Assembly: GCF_029844725.1 (NCBI RefSeq)
Contig: NZ_JAOCKJ010000006.1
Span: 248,001-312,000, forward strand
Origin: Pantoea sp. GD03673
GTDB taxonomy: Bacteria > Pseudomonadota > Gammaproteobacteria > Enterobacterales > Enterobacteriaceae
Reading direction: 5' to 3'
DNA length: 64,000 nt
Every line of letters begins with the position of its first letter. The stretch's first letter is position 1. Made by a program: the position numbers and the translations under genes. Positions 8,912 through 20,312 of this stretch are shown here, in pieces. Below the pieces are notes generated by a model. That model saw nothing but the letters and a program-made list of their open reading frames with translations. It was not told the DNA's origin and ran no database searches.

Positions 8912-9820
8912 TCAGGCGGACGGATCGGCTACCGTCTGCCTGACACGATTGACCTCTTCCCCCGGCGTCACGCCAAAATAGCGTTTAAATTCCCGCGAAA
9001 ACTGCGAGGGGCTTTCATAGCCAACCCGCACCGCCGCCGCACTCGCTTTCACACCATCGTGCAGCATCAGCAGTCGCGCCTGATGCAGGCGATAGCGCTT
9101 GAGATACTGCAACGGCGAAGTCTGCGTCACCGCTTTAAAGTTATGGTGAAAGGCTGAGACGCTCATGTTCACTTCCGCTGCCAGCGCATCAACGCTGAGG
9201 TTTTCCGCATAGTGATTCTCAATCCGGCGCAGCGCACGCGCAATCAGGCTGAACTGGGTCTGGCGGCTCACCAGTGAGAGCAGCGCGCCGCCGATCGGGC
9301 CGGTCAGCACATAGTAGATGATTTCCCGCACGATATGCGGCCCCAGCACTCGCGCATCACGCGGCTGGGTCATCACATCCAGCAGCCGCTCTGCAGCACA
9401 CAGCATGGGTTCCGTCAGCCACGCCGAGTGGATACCCGAGGTCTGCGGCTGTGGCTGGAACTGATCGTCGTCGCCGATCTCAATCAGCAGATCCTGCAGG
9501 CTGGCGGTATCAACCCTGAGACACAGCCCGGCAATCGGTATCTCCGGCGAGGCCCAGGTTTCACACTCCACCGGCAGCGGCACGGTCAGCATCAGGTATT
9601 TACTGGCGTCATACTGAAACACGGTGCTGCCGAGATAGCCGGTTTTGCTGCCCTGAAACAGGATGACAAGGCCGGGCTGGTACATCATCGGCGTGCGGGG
9701 GCGATATTGATTCGCATAAATCAGCGACACATTTTCGACCGGGCAAAGACGGTCGTGACCGTGGGTCATTAAGGTGACTACCTGCTGTGCCAGCCGGTGA
9801 CACAGTGCATCGTGCGCCAT
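8912..9820 (-). CDS. yqhC: AraC family transcriptional activator YqhC
   Basis: A 302-residue regulator with an N-terminal cupin-like sensing domain of the AraC N-type (about residues 20-170) and two C-terminal helix-turn-helix motifs. The first lies around [22 protein letters not shown] and the second around [23 protein letters not shown] 9820 is preferred to one 21 bp upstream because AGGAG lies 6 bp before it. In E. coli YqhC senses reactive aldehydes and activates yqhD and dkgA. Here it is divergent from dkgA directly and yqhD is absent, so dkgA is the likely sole local target. Confidence 0.88.
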   Translation of the reverse strand: MAHDALCHRLAQQVVTLMTHGHDRLCPVENVSLIYANQYRPRTPMMYQPGLVILFQGSKTGYLGSTVFQYDASKYLMLTVPLPVECETWASPEIPIAGLCLRVDTASLQDLLIEIGDDDQFQPQPQTSGIHSAWLTEPMLCAAERLLDVMTQPRDARVLGPHIVREIIYYVLTGPIGGALLSLVSRQTQFSLIARALRRIENHYAENLSVDALAAEVNMSVSAFHHNFKAVTQTSPLQYLKRYRLHQARLLMLHDGVKASAAAVRVGYESPSQFSREFKRYFGVTPGEEVNRVRQTVADPSA

Positions 9821-10024
9821 AGCGACTCCTTTTCGGGGCAAAAAGCCAGTGTGCCGTGCTAATGCCTGAACCGCCAGCAGCCTGGAGAATCAGGCAAGAA
9901 ATTTACCGAATCGGGCAGAAGAACAGCACCGCGGTTGTTGCCGGAGCTGAGCAGGCTGAAAATTGTTGGCTAGACTTAAGCACAGTGAAATTTCACGGGT
10001 TAACCGCAACGGAAAGGAGCAACT

Positions 10025-10849
10025 ATGGCAGACCAGCCCATTATTAAACTGCGCGATGGCAATATGATGCCGCAACTCGGACTCGGTGTGTGGCAGGCCA
10101 GCATCGAAGATGCGCGTCATGCAGTACTGAAAGCGCTTGAGGTCGGCTATCGCTCAATCGATACCGCCGCCGCCTATAAGAATGAAGAGGCGATTGGTCA
10201 GGCTCTGCAGGAAACCGACGTACCACGCGACGAGATTTTCGTGACCACCAAACTGTGGAACGACGATCAGCAGAACGTGCAGCAGGCGATGGAAACCAGT
10301 CTGGAAAAGCTCAAACTGGAGCAGGTCGATCTCTATCTGATGCACTGGCCGTGCCCGGAGAAAGACCACTACGTTGATGCCTGGAAGAAAATGATCGAAC
10401 TGCAGCAGCAGGGACTGACCAAAAGTATCGGTGTCTGTAACTTCCATGAAGCGCACCTGAAGCGTCTGCTGGATGAAACCGGTGTGACGCCGGTCGTGAA
10501 CCAGATTGAGCTGCACCCGATGCTACAGCAGCGCACGCTGCACGCGTGGAACGCACTGCACCAGATCCAGACTGAATCCTGGAGCCCACTGGCACAGGGC
10601 GGCAAAGGCGTCTTTGATCAGGAGATCATTAAGTCGCTGGCGAAGAAGTATGGCAAGACACCGGCACAGATTGTGATCCGCTGGCATCTGGACAGCGGTC
10701 TGGTGGTGATTCCGAAGTCGGTAACGCCAGCACGCATTGAAGAGAACTTTAAGGTGTTCGACTTCCGTCTGGATAAGCATGAAGTGAGTGATATTGCGAA
10801 ACTGGACAGCGGCAATCGTCTGGGGCCGGACCCGGAAACCTTTAACTAA
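10025..10849 (+). CDS. dkgA: 2,5-diketo-D-gluconate reductase A / methylglyoxal reductase DkgA
   Basis: A 274-residue cytoplasmic aldo-keto reductase using NADPH. The catalytic tetrad is visible: Asp46 and Tyr51 in SIDTAAAYKNEEAIG, Lys76 in TTKLWND and His107 in LYLMHWP. The NADPH-binding IPKSVTPARIEEN loop is near the C-terminus. The enzyme reduces 2,5-diketo-D-gluconate to 2-keto-L-gulonate, and also methylglyoxal and other aldehydes. It is of interest in Erwinia/Pantoea because these make diketogluconate from glucose. An AAAGGAG ribosome binding site precedes the ATG. It is divergent from yqhC, which probably controls it through the 204-bp gap. Confidence 0.95.
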   Translation: MADQPIIKLRDGNMMPQLGLGVWQASIEDARHAVLKALEVGYRSIDTAAAYKNEEAIGQALQETDVPRDEIFVTTKLWNDDQQNVQQAMETSLEKLKLEQVDLYLMHWPCPEKDHYVDAWKKMIELQQQGLTKSIGVCNFHEAHLKRLLDETGVTPVVNQIELHPMLQQRTLHAWNALHQIQTESWSPLAQGGKGVFDQEIIKSLAKKYGKTPAQIVIRWHLDSGLVVIPKSVTPARIEENFKVFDFRLDKHEVSDIAKLDSGNRLGPDPETFN

Positions 10850-10871
10850 GCGTCATCCTGTTACGCGCTGA

Positions 10872-10935
10872 CTGCCCTGCGGGTGCCGGGCAGTACGCGC
10901 GTCAGGCGGTCAGGCGGGTTCGCCTGCCTGACCGC
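10872..10935. repeat. Two hairpins in the dkgA-ftsP convergent gap
   Basis: CTGCCC / GGGCAG (10872-10893) and a 10-bp perfect inverted repeat GCGGTCAGGC / GCCTGACCGC (10906-10935) lie between the converging dkgA and ftsP stop codons. Neither has a T tract; they may act together as a weak bidirectional terminator. Confidence 0.5.
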
Positions 10936-10939
10936 ACGG

Positions 10940-12370
10940 TCAGGTGGTGGGCTGCACCACCAGCTGCCCCGCCGTGCCGCGATCGGCCAGTTCCAGCGTC
11001 TGACTGTAATAGACGAACGGGAAGTGATCTGACGAACTTTGCGGGAAGCTGACCATCAGCTCCACGCTGCCATCGACCCACACCGTATCTTTCCAGCCGC
11101 GATCTTCGCCCATCGGCTGTGCCCCATTCACACTTTTAATCAGGAACATGACGCCCTGAATATGCAGCGCCTGTGGCCGATCGGCGTGCAGGATCCAGCG
11201 TTCAAAGGTGCCCTGCTGCGCAGTGGTGTCAATGCGGCTCATATCCCAGAGCGCGCCGTTGATGCCCGGCATGCTGTCACCGATGCGGAATTCGCGTGTG
11301 CGAACCGCCACGCCATCCAGAATCTGATCGGCCAGCAGCCGCATCGGCAGGTTATCCGTCACCAGCGGCAGTAAGCCGGTTGGCCGCAGCGTCAGGATCA
11401 GGGTGGAGGTCAGAATCGAAGAGGGCTCAAAGAAACCGCGCAGCCGATCCATAATGCCCGCCGCCGTCCCGGCGGTAATCGACACTTCATCGCCCTGCGA
11501 CATATCCACCAGCACTTCGCGGCGTTCGCCCGGTGCCAGTGACAGACGCTGCACCGCAACCGGCGCAGGCAGATAGCCCTGATCGCTGGCAATCACCATA
11601 AACGGACGATTGTCGCTGAGCACCATCTCATAGCGTCGCGCATTTGAGGCGTTCAGCAGACGCAGGCGCACCCAGCCGCGTGACACCTCAACATAGGGAT
11701 TGCGCACCCCATTCACCAGCAGCGTGTCACCCAGGAAGCCGCCATCCTGCGGCGGGTCATAGACCGGCGTGGCGAAGTTATCGAGCCGCTTGTCCTGAAT
11801 GATGATCGGGAAGTCATCTACGCCGTAATGCTTCGGCAGCGGCAGCTGTTTGCCGATATCATCTTCCACCAGCCACATGCCCGCCAGACCGTTGTAGATA
11901 TGCGGAGCCATGCGGTTCGGGGTATTAGCGTGATACCAGCAGGTTGAGGCCGCCTGACGAATCGGCAGCACCGGCGACCAGTCAACACCGGCCGACATCA
12001 TCCGTGGCGCGCCCCCCATCAGCGCACCCGGCAACTGCAGGCCGCTGACAGTCATGGAAACAGGCTCATTCAGCCGGTTGCTGTAGATCAGCTTAACGTC
12101 GTCACCGCTGTAAACCCGAACGGTCGGGCCAAGGTAGAGGCCATTGATGCCCCACACCGGCACTTTGTTATTGTCGCCATTAAATGACCAGTGGCTGCGC
12201 TGCATCGTCAGGAACAGCGGCTGGCCGCGACGGGATTCCAGCAACGGCGGCACCGGAAGTGGCGTATCACCATTGGCTGACGACGCGGCATGCGCCGCAG
12301 GCGGGAGTAAACTGGCGCTGAGCGCTGCGCCAGCAGAAAGCTGGATGAACTGACGTCTGCTGAAAGACAT
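10940..12370 (-). CDS. ftsP: Cell division protein FtsP (SufI), Tat-exported
   Basis: A 476-residue multicopper-oxidase-fold protein. The N-terminus carries a twin-arginine signal (SRRQFIQLSAGAAL, residues 4-17) ending near AHA, so it is exported folded to the periplasm. FtsP is a divisome component that protects septation under stress. It keeps the three cupredoxin domains (for example ASTCWYHANTPNRMAPHIYNG is a degenerate copper site), but the family has lost most copper ligands and is not an oxidase. It is the last gene of a parC-plsC-ftsP run as in E. coli, with 142 bp between plsC and ftsP. Confidence 0.92.
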   Translation of the reverse strand: MSFSRRQFIQLSAGAALSASLLPPAAHAASSANGDTPLPVPPLLESRRGQPLFLTMQRSHWSFNGDNNKVPVWGINGLYLGPTVRVYSGDDVKLIYSNRLNEPVSMTVSGLQLPGALMGGAPRMMSAGVDWSPVLPIRQAASTCWYHANTPNRMAPHIYNGLAGMWLVEDDIGKQLPLPKHYGVDDFPIIIQDKRLDNFATPVYDPPQDGGFLGDTLLVNGVRNPYVEVSRGWVRLRLLNASNARRYEMVLSDNRPFMVIASDQGYLPAPVAVQRLSLAPGERREVLVDMSQGDEVSITAGTAAGIMDRLRGFFEPSSILTSTLILTLRPTGLLPLVTDNLPMRLLADQILDGVAVRTREFRIGDSMPGINGALWDMSRIDTTAQQGTFERWILHADRPQALHIQGVMFLIKSVNGAQPMGEDRGWKDTVWVDGSVELMVSFPQSSSDHFPFVYYSQTLELADRGTAGQLVVQPTT

Positions 12371-12512
12371 AAAACTTCTGACCCTTTACGCGTGGCGCTA
12401 AGCGCCGGCCCTGTTTTTATTGATCTGTTTTTGCTGTGCTGCGTTCACGGCGAGTCGGAAAAGGCCCGCCGCGCGGCATCCATGCAGGATAGTTCGGCGA
12501 ATGACTCGCCGG

Positions 12513-13250
12513 TCAGATTTTTCCGTTTTTTTCGCGTTCTGCGACTTCGGCGTTCAGCTCTTCCAGCTTTGCCGCCATCAGTTCGCGACAGTGGGTAGCC
12601 AGCTTACGCACCGACGAAGACTCGAAAGCTTTGACATCAACCGGTGGCAGCATCTCCACAATGACCAGCCCGTTGTTCCAGCGATTGAGATCGACCTTGC
12701 CATGGGTATTGGAGACCACAATCGGAATGATCGGCACACCCGCTGCCACGGCGGCGTGGAAGGCACCGGTTTTAAACGGCAGCAGGCCACGGCCACGGCT
12801 GCGCGTCCCTTCCGGGAACATCCAGATGGAGATGCGCTTACGGTTAAACTGATCCACCAGCTCACCGATGGTGCCGCGTGCTTTAGCCCGGTCATCGCGG
12901 TCAATCAGCAGGTTGCCGGTCAGCCAGTAGAGCAGGCCAAAAAAGGGCACCCACAGCAGGCTTTTTTTGCCCACCGTCACCGTTGAGGGCTGCACAATTT
13001 TGGCCGCGGTGACCATGTCGTAGTTGTTCTGGTGGTTGGCGATGTAAATCGCATTGCCATAATTCTCTGCGCCTTCCGGTTTGCGCAGTTCGACGTTAAG
13101 GCCAAACACGGTCGACAATTTGCCAAACAGATGGCCAAAGGTGGCGACGTGACGCGGATTACGCGGTGAAAAAAGACACCAGATACAGCCAAAGATACAG
13201 ACTAAGATCGAATAGATGACGACGATAATGGTGCGCAGAATCAGTAACAT
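12513..13250 (-). CDS. plsC: 1-acyl-sn-glycerol-3-phosphate acyltransferase PlsC
   Basis: A 245-residue inner-membrane enzyme that transfers an acyl chain to lysophosphatidate, making phosphatidate for all phospholipids. The acyltransferase motif HX4D is at His73-Asp78 (NHQNNYDM), and the substrate-binding FPEGTR at residues 145-150. An N-terminal hydrophobic segment (residues 1-28) anchors it. It is downstream of parC in the same direction, separated by 45 bp containing a hairpin. Length matches E. coli PlsC (245). Confidence 0.96.
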   Translation of the reverse strand: MLLILRTIIVVIYSILVCIFGCIWCLFSPRNPRHVATFGHLFGKLSTVFGLNVELRKPEGAENYGNAIYIANHQNNYDMVTAAKIVQPSTVTVGKKSLLWVPFFGLLYWLTGNLLIDRDDRAKARGTIGELVDQFNRKRISIWMFPEGTRSRGRGLLPFKTGAFHAAVAAGVPIIPIVVSNTHGKVDLNRWNNGLVIVEMLPPVDVKAFESSSVRKLATHCRELMAAKLEELNAEVAEREKNGKI

Positions 13251-13268
13251 AGTTCCCTCATTGAGCCA

Positions 13269-13289
13269 CGGCTGACGCAGTGTCAGCCG
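13269..13289 (-). other. Hairpin between parC and plsC
   Basis: A perfect 8-bp stem (CGGCTGAC / GTCAGCCG) with a 5-nt loop and no T tract. It probably stabilises or separates the parC and plsC parts of one transcript rather than ending it. Confidence 0.45.
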
Positions 13290-13295
13290 GGTTGT

Positions 13296-15569
13296 TTACG
13301 CTTCGCTATCCGGGCTCGCCGGACGCGCTGGCGCATCCAGTTCAACACGATCAATTTTTTGCAGGCCGCGCGGTAACAGCGTGCCGCGACGTCCGCGATC
13401 GGCGCGGAATTTCTGTAACTCTTCACTGCGCAGCAGCATTTTACGCTTGCCCACGTGCAGCGTGATAGCGCTGCCCGGCGGCAGAATCATCAGCCAGGCC
13501 AGTTTATCCTGACCGGCGGCCGCTTCCGCGGATGGAATCGAGATGATTTTGTTGCCCTTGCCTTTCGACATCTGCGGCAGTTCCCCGACCGGGAACATCA
13601 GCATCCGTCCCGCCTGAGTGATTGCCAGCAGCATGTCATCTTCATGATGGACCGCCATCGGCGTCATCACGCGGGCATTGTCCGGCAGCGTCAGCAGCGC
13701 TTTACCGGCGCGGTTGCGCGACACCAGATCGCTGAAGGTACAGATAAAGCCATAGCCCGCATCAGACGCCATCAGCAGACGCTGGTCGTCCGGCTCCATC
13801 AGCACCTGTTCAACCACCGCACCCGGCGGTGGCGTCAGCTTACCGGTCAGCGGCTCACCCTGTCCGCGTGCGGAAGGCAGCGACGTCGGATCCAGCGTGT
13901 AGCTGCGACCGGTAGAGTCGATAAAGGCCACCGGCTGATTGCTCTTGCCACGTGCCGCAGCCAGATAGCTGTCGCCCGCTTTGTAGCTGAGTCCGGCCGG
14001 GTCGATATCGTGACCTTTGGCGCTGCGCACCCAGCCCATCTGCGACAGCACAATGGTTACCGGTTCAGACGGCACCAGCTCGGTTTCGCTCAGGGCTTTG
14101 GCTTCTTCACGCTCACACAGCGGCGAACGACGATCGTCGCCGTAGCTGGCGCTGTCAGCCTGTAACTCTTTTTTCAGCAGGGTGTTCATCTTGCGTTCAG
14201 AGGCCAGCGTAGCCTGAAGCTGATCGCGCTCTTTTTCCAGATCCGCCTGCTCGCCACGAATCTTCATTTCTTCCAGTTTTGCCAGGTGGCGCAACTTCAG
14301 TTCGAGGATCGATTCGGCCTGCGTTTCACTGATGCCAAAACGCGACATCAGGACCGGCTTCGGCTCATCCTCAGTCCGGATGATGTCGATCACTTCATCA
14401 ATGTTCAGGAACGCAACCAGCAAACCTTCCAGGATATGCAGGCGACGCAGCACGCGATCCAGTCGGTAGTTAAGACGACGTTTAACCGTATCGCGGCGGA
14501 ACACCAGCCATTCGGTCAGGATCTCATGCAGGTTTTTCACCGCCGGGCGGTTATCCAGGCCGATCATATTGAGGTTAACGCGGTAGCTCTTCTCAAGATC
14601 GGTGGTGGCGAACAGATGGTTCATCACCTGATCGAGATCGACGCGGTTGGAACGCGGCACGATCACCAGGCGGGTCGGATTCTCGTGATCCGATTCATCA
14701 CGCAGATCCTCCACCATCGGCAGCTTTTTATTGCGCATCTGGTTAGCAATCTGCTCCAGCACGCGTGCGCCCGACACCTGATGCGGCAGCGCGGTGATAA
14801 CCACCTCGCCCTCTTCTTTCTTCCATACCGCACGCTGACGGATGGAGCCGCGCCCGGTCTGATAGATTTTGCGGATTTCGTCACGCGGCGTAATGATCTC
14901 CGCCTCGGTCGGATAATCAGGCCCCTGAACAATATCCAGCAGCTGGTCCAGCGTCGTTTTTGGCGCGTCGATCAGTGCGATAGCGGCCTGAGCCACTTCG
15001 CGCAGGTTGTGTGGCGGAATATCGGTCGCCATGCCCACGGCAATACCCGTGGTGCCGTTCAGCAGAATATTGGGCAGCCGAGCCGGTAACATCTTCGGCT
15101 CCTGCAGCGTGCCGTCAAAGTTCGGCTGATAGTCGACCGTGCCCTGACCCAGCTCGCCCAGCAGCAGCTCGGCATATTTTGACAGACGGGATTCGGTGTA
15201 ACGCATCGCCGCGAACGACTTGGGATCATCCGGCGCACCCCAGTTGCCCTGACCGTCGACCAGCGGATAACGGTAGGAGAACGGCTGGGCCATCAGCACC
15301 ATCGCTTCATAACAGGCGCTGTCGCCATGCGGATGGTATTTACCCAGTACGTCACCGACGGTACGTGCCGATTTTTTGAATTTTGCGCTGGCGCTCAGGC
15401 CCAGCTCGGACATGGCGTAGACGATACGTCGCTGAACCGGCTTTAATCCGTCGCCAATGTAAGGCAGGGCACGGTCCATGATGACGTACATCGAATAGTT
15501 TAAGTACGCATTCTCGGTGAATGTGTGCAGGGCAAGACGCTCTGCACCATCCTGAGTCAGTTCACTCAT
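13296..15569 (-). CDS. parC: DNA topoisomerase IV subunit A ParC
   Basis: A 757-residue type IIA topoisomerase breakage-reunion subunit, which decatenates daughter chromosomes together with ParE. The catalytic tyrosine is Tyr124 (AMRYTES) and the DNA-gate motif is [18 protein letters not shown]. The quinolone-resistance positions are the sensitive forms Ser84 and Glu88 (Ser80 and Glu84 of E. coli) in HGDSACYE. The C-terminal half carries the beta-pinwheel domain ([14 protein letters not shown]). ATG 15569 aligns with the E. coli start (four extra residues); an upstream in-frame start at 15611 is unlikely. It leads the parC-plsC-ftsP cluster. Confidence 0.96.
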   Translation of the reverse strand: MSELTQDGAERLALHTFTENAYLNYSMYVIMDRALPYIGDGLKPVQRRIVYAMSELGLSASAKFKKSARTVGDVLGKYHPHGDSACYEAMVLMAQPFSYRYPLVDGQGNWGAPDDPKSFAAMRYTESRLSKYAELLLGELGQGTVDYQPNFDGTLQEPKMLPARLPNILLNGTTGIAVGMATDIPPHNLREVAQAAIALIDAPKTTLDQLLDIVQGPDYPTEAEIITPRDEIRKIYQTGRGSIRQRAVWKKEEGEVVITALPHQVSGARVLEQIANQMRNKKLPMVEDLRDESDHENPTRLVIVPRSNRVDLDQVMNHLFATTDLEKSYRVNLNMIGLDNRPAVKNLHEILTEWLVFRRDTVKRRLNYRLDRVLRRLHILEGLLVAFLNIDEVIDIIRTEDEPKPVLMSRFGISETQAESILELKLRHLAKLEEMKIRGEQADLEKERDQLQATLASERKMNTLLKKELQADSASYGDDRRSPLCEREEAKALSETELVPSEPVTIVLSQMGWVRSAKGHDIDPAGLSYKAGDSYLAAARGKSNQPVAFIDSTGRSYTLDPTSLPSARGQGEPLTGKLTPPPGAVVEQVLMEPDDQRLLMASDAGYGFICTFSDLVSRNRAGKALLTLPDNARVMTPMAVHHEDDMLLAITQAGRMLMFPVGELPQMSKGKGNKIISIPSAEAAAGQDKLAWLMILPPGSAITLHVGKRKMLLRSEELQKFRADRGRRGTLLPRGLQKIDRVELDAPARPASPDSEA

Positions 15570-15761
15570 TAATTTCTCATCCTCACATCGTGGCCCACAA
15601 CGGCGGGACACCCGGCGGTGGTTTGGCGAGGATAGTACCTTATTCCCTGATGTTAGTCACAGGGGAAGCACGGGGCAGCAGGCGTTCTGAAGCGCGATTT
15701 TAACTGCCGGATGCCCGTCTGATTCCGGCCGCCAGGCGCAAGGCCACTCTGCGGACGTGAA

Positions 15762-16526
15762 TCAGGGCTTTGCCCCCATCCACTGACGGGCAATATCACG
15801 ATAGTCGCCGGTGGCGGTGCTGAGATGCACCCACTGGTCGACATAGAGTTTCCAGCTGATGTCGTCACGCGGAATCATGTACGCCTTCTCGCCATACTGC
15901 AGCGGTTTGTCGGGATTGATCGCGCAGAGCGTCGGGTAATGCTGCTGCTGATAACGTGCTTCTGAGGCATCAGTGATCATCACATCCGCCTTGTTGTCGA
16001 CCAGCTGCCGGAAGATGGTGACGTTGTCGTGGAACAGCGTCAGCGAGGCCTCTGGCAGATGGCTGTGTACAAAGGCTTCGTTGGTGCCACCAGCCGGTTC
16101 AATCAGCCGCACGTCAGGCCGGTTGAGCTGTTCGAGCGTCTGAAAGCGATCTTTGTCGCTGCAGCGCACCAGCGGAATTTTACCGTCCACGTCCAGCGGC
16201 TGAGCGAACCAGGCGGTCTGCTGACGTTTCAGCGTAACCGAGACGCCGCCGACGGCGATGTCACACTGCTTTGCCAGAAAGTCGGGCATCAGGTTTTTCC
16301 AGCTGGTCTGTACCCACTCAACTTTTGCGCCGAGTGAGGTCGCCAGCGCGTTCGCCATAGTGATATCCAGCCCTTCATACTGACCATCAGGTCGCAGATA
16401 GCTGTACGGCTTGTAATCGCCGGTGGTGCAGACTTTAAGCGTTTTGGTGCTGAGAACGGTGTCGAGGTGAGATTGTGCATGGACAGCGCCGCTGACCAGC
16501 AGCAAGGCGGGAATTAATTTTTTCAT
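15762..16526 (-). CDS. pheC: Periplasmic cyclohexadienyl (arogenate/prephenate) dehydratase-like protein, SBP_bac_3 fold
   Basis: A 254-residue protein with a Sec signal (about residues 1-17, cut after VHA). It has the fold of polar amino-acid binding proteins but no transporter permease or ATPase nearby. Several blocks match PheC of Pseudomonas rather than true binding proteins: TTGDYKPYSY (34-43), TSWKNLM (74-80), GGTNEAF (146-152), FHDNVTIFRQLVD (165-177) and VMITDASEA (182-190). Glu189 corresponds to the glutamate of the TDxxEA motif that gives PheC its dehydratase activity. PheC makes phenylpyruvate or phenylalanine outside the cytoplasm, and a periplasmic form has been reported in Erwinia herbicola (Pantoea). 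An alternative is an amino-acid binding protein. Confidence 0.75.
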   Translation of the reverse strand: MKKLIPALLLVSGAVHAQSHLDTVLSTKTLKVCTTGDYKPYSYLRPDGQYEGLDITMANALATSLGAKVEWVQTSWKNLMPDFLAKQCDIAVGGVSVTLKRQQTAWFAQPLDVDGKIPLVRCSDKDRFQTLEQLNRPDVRLIEPAGGTNEAFVHSHLPEASLTLFHDNVTIFRQLVDNKADVMITDASEARYQQQHYPTLCAINPDKPLQYGEKAYMIPRDDISWKLYVDQWVHLSTATGDYRDIARQWMGAKP

Positions 16527-16692
16527 TCTGATTTTTTCTGTGATTTTCAGGGTGAGTTTGCCCCACCGATGGTGCCATAAACCGGCGCATTATTGCTGCT
16601 ACAGCAAAAGTGTTGTGATCAACCCCGCATTTTTCTGCGGCTGAGGCCCGCGTAAGCTGAGCGCCATATTCAGAAAACGAGGCAACCTATTC

Positions 16693-17274
16693 ATGAGCAG
16701 AATTTTAATTATCGATGGCGGTAAAACATTTGCCCACTCTAAAGGCGAACTTAACCACACGCTGACCGACGTTGCGGCCAGCCAGCTGCGTGACATGGGC
16801 CATGACGTGTCAGTCACCGTGGCGGACAGCGATTATGTGGTCGCCGATGAAGTGCAGAAATATGTCGACAGCGATGTGGTGATTTATCAGATGCCAGGCT
16901 GGTGGATGGGTGAACCCTGGACCGTGAAGCGTTACATCGATGAAGTGTTTACTGAAGGCCACGGCTCACTTTACGCCAGTGATGGCCGTACCCGCTCCGA
17001 CGCGGCCAAGAAATACGGTTCCGGCGGTCTGCTGCAGGGCAAAAAATATATGCTGTCACTGACCTGGAATGCGCCGCTGCAGGCCTTTACCGACCCGGAA
17101 CAGTTCTTTGAAGGCGTCGGCGTTGATGGTCTTTATCTGCACTTCCACAAGGCCAACCAGTTCCTGGGAATGGAAGCGCTGCCGACCTTTATCTGCAACG
17201 ACGTGATCAAAGCACCGGACGTGCCACGCGATATCGCCGCTTATCGGACCCATCTTAGCCACGTTTTTGCGTAA
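16693..17274 (+). CDS. mdaB: NADPH:quinone oxidoreductase MdaB
   Basis: A 193-residue flavodoxin-fold FAD enzyme that reduces quinones by two electrons with NADPH, avoiding semiquinone radicals. The flavin-binding PGWWMGEPWTVK and the segment KKYGSGGLLQGKKYMLSLTWNAP are close to E. coli MdaB (193 aa). It is followed after 47 bp by ygiN, whose product oxidises quinols; the two form a quinone redox cycle and one operon. Confidence 0.95.
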   Translation: MSRILIIDGGKTFAHSKGELNHTLTDVAASQLRDMGHDVSVTVADSDYVVADEVQKYVDSDVVIYQMPGWWMGEPWTVKRYIDEVFTEGHGSLYASDGRTRSDAAKKYGSGGLLQGKKYMLSLTWNAPLQAFTDPEQFFEGVGVDGLYLHFHKANQFLGMEALPTFICNDVIKAPDVPRDIAAYRTHLSHVFA

Positions 17275-17321
17275 GATAGTCAGGGGATACCCCCTATTTT
17301 CCACGAAAGAGGAATTCGCGA

Positions 17322-17630
17322 ATGTTAACAGTCGTTGCTGAAATTTGTATTAAACCCGGTCGCCGTCAGGCCGTGCTGGATGCAGTGAAAAAGCTGATCC
17401 CGCAGGTGCTGGAAGAAGAAGGCTGCCATCAGTATGACGCGCTGCTGGACCATCAGGCGCAGGTGCCCTGGAAGCAAAATTCGCCAGACTCTATTTTTAT
17501 GCTTGAGCAGTGGGAAACCCTGCGCCATCTGGAGCAGCATCAGCAGATGCCGCACATGGATGCGCATCGCGCCATCATTAAAGATGATGTGGTGGATGTG
17601 AAGATTCTGGTGCTGGAACCCAGCGCCTGA
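17322..17630 (+). CDS. ygiN: Quinol monooxygenase YgiN
   Basis: A 102-residue ABM-domain protein (antibiotic biosynthesis monooxygenase fold), dimeric. The E. coli homologue oxidises menadiol to menadione without a cofactor. It has the conserved FMLEQWETLRHLEQHQQMPHM stretch, split around residue 60, with the histidines of the active cavity. An AAAGAGGAAT ribosome binding site lies upstream. It is second in the mdaB operon and is closed by a terminator at 17757. Confidence 0.94.
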   Translation: MLTVVAEICIKPGRRQAVLDAVKKLIPQVLEEEGCHQYDALLDHQAQVPWKQNSPDSIFMLEQWETLRHLEQHQQMPHMDAHRAIIKDDVVDVKILVLEPSA

Positions 17631-17642
17631 TTGTTGCGAATC

Positions 17643-17679
17643 TTTCTGCAGTCTTCAGATGTTGTTAAGACTGCAGAAA
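17643..17679. repeat. Perfect 13-bp inverted repeat after ygiN
   Basis: TTTCTGCAGTCTT (17643-17655) and its exact reverse complement (17667-17679) are separated by 11 nt and start 13 bp after the ygiN stop. The stem would be stable in RNA from either strand. It lacks a T tract and precedes the true terminator by about 80 bp. Confidence 0.6.
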
Positions 17680-17756
17680 ACATAAAGCAGAGAGCCTCTG
17701 GCAGCAACAGATTAGCGCAACACGCAGGGAACCGGGTCAGAAGCGGGCACAAAGAG

Positions 17757-17782
17757 AACAGGACGCTTTCGCGTCCTGTTTT

Positions 17783-17784
<2 letters not shown>
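17757..17784 (+). terminator. Rho-independent terminator of mdaB-ygiN
   Basis: A 10-bp stem AACAGGACGC / GCGTCCTGTT with a TTTC loop and a following T run. It overlaps the parE stop codon region and may serve both convergent units. Confidence 0.88.
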
Positions 17785-19723
<1,939 letters not shown>

Positions 19724-19727
19724 TTAC

Positions 19728-20309
19728 TCAGGGGTGATTCAGACCGAGAAAGTCCAGAATCTGCGGGAAATGGCGCTCGAATCCAGTAAATGTATGATTT
19801 CCGCCCTCTTCTACCGTGTGACGGCACGCGCTGTAATAGTCGAGCGCCTGTCGGTAATCGAGAACTTCATCGCCGGTCTGTTGCAGCAGCCAGAGTAAAT
19901 CGGGCGCTTCCAGCGGTTCAATCTGCATTACTTTGAGATCGTAAATGTGGCGTGACTCTAACACATATTGCTGGCCGGTGTAGGGATTCTGATTTACACC
20001 CAGGAAATCCGCCAGCAGCTCAAAAGGTCGCACCGCAGGATTAACGACTACGGCGGGCAGCATAAAGCATTGCGACAGCCAGGTGGCGTAATAACCGCCC
20101 AGCGAAGAGCCTACCAGACCCAGGGTTTCGCCACTCCGGCTCAGCACCAGATCTTCCAGCATAGCGGCGGCATCGGCCGGGAAAGTCGGCAGCTGTGGCA
20201 CGATCATGTCGACCGCCGGATGCTGCGCCTCTAACCATTGCCGGAACTGCGTTGCCTTCGCCGACTGCGGCGAGCTGTTAAAACCGTGCAGATAAAGCAA
20301 TGCCGCCAC
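19728..20309 (-). CDS. yqiA: Esterase YqiA
   Basis: A 193-residue small alpha/beta hydrolase. The nucleophile is Ser69 in GSSLGGYYA, near [10 protein letters not shown] (residues 8-17, oxyanion region), with Asp and His of the triad expected in GDEVLDY and GGNHTFTGF. The E. coli homologue hydrolyses short-chain acyl esters; its physiological substrate is unknown. It follows cpdA by 3 bp and precedes parE, an order conserved in enterobacteria. Confidence 0.93.
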   Translation of the reverse strand: MAALLYLHGFNSSPQSAKATQFRQWLEAQHPAVDMIVPQLPTFPADAAAMLEDLVLSRSGETLGLVGSSLGGYYATWLSQCFMLPAVVVNPAVRPFELLADFLGVNQNPYTGQQYVLESRHIYDLKVMQIEPLEAPDLLWLLQQTGDEVLDYRQALDYYSACRHTVEEGGNHTFTGFERHFPQILDFLGLNHP

Positions 20310-20312
20310 GCG

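Noticed and set aside
13296..15569. Quinolone-resistance changes in parC
   Set aside because: The resistance-determining positions are the sensitive Ser and Glu.
17643..17679. 13-bp inverted repeat as the ygiN terminator
   Set aside because: No T tract follows the stem on either strand; the real terminator is at 17757-17784.
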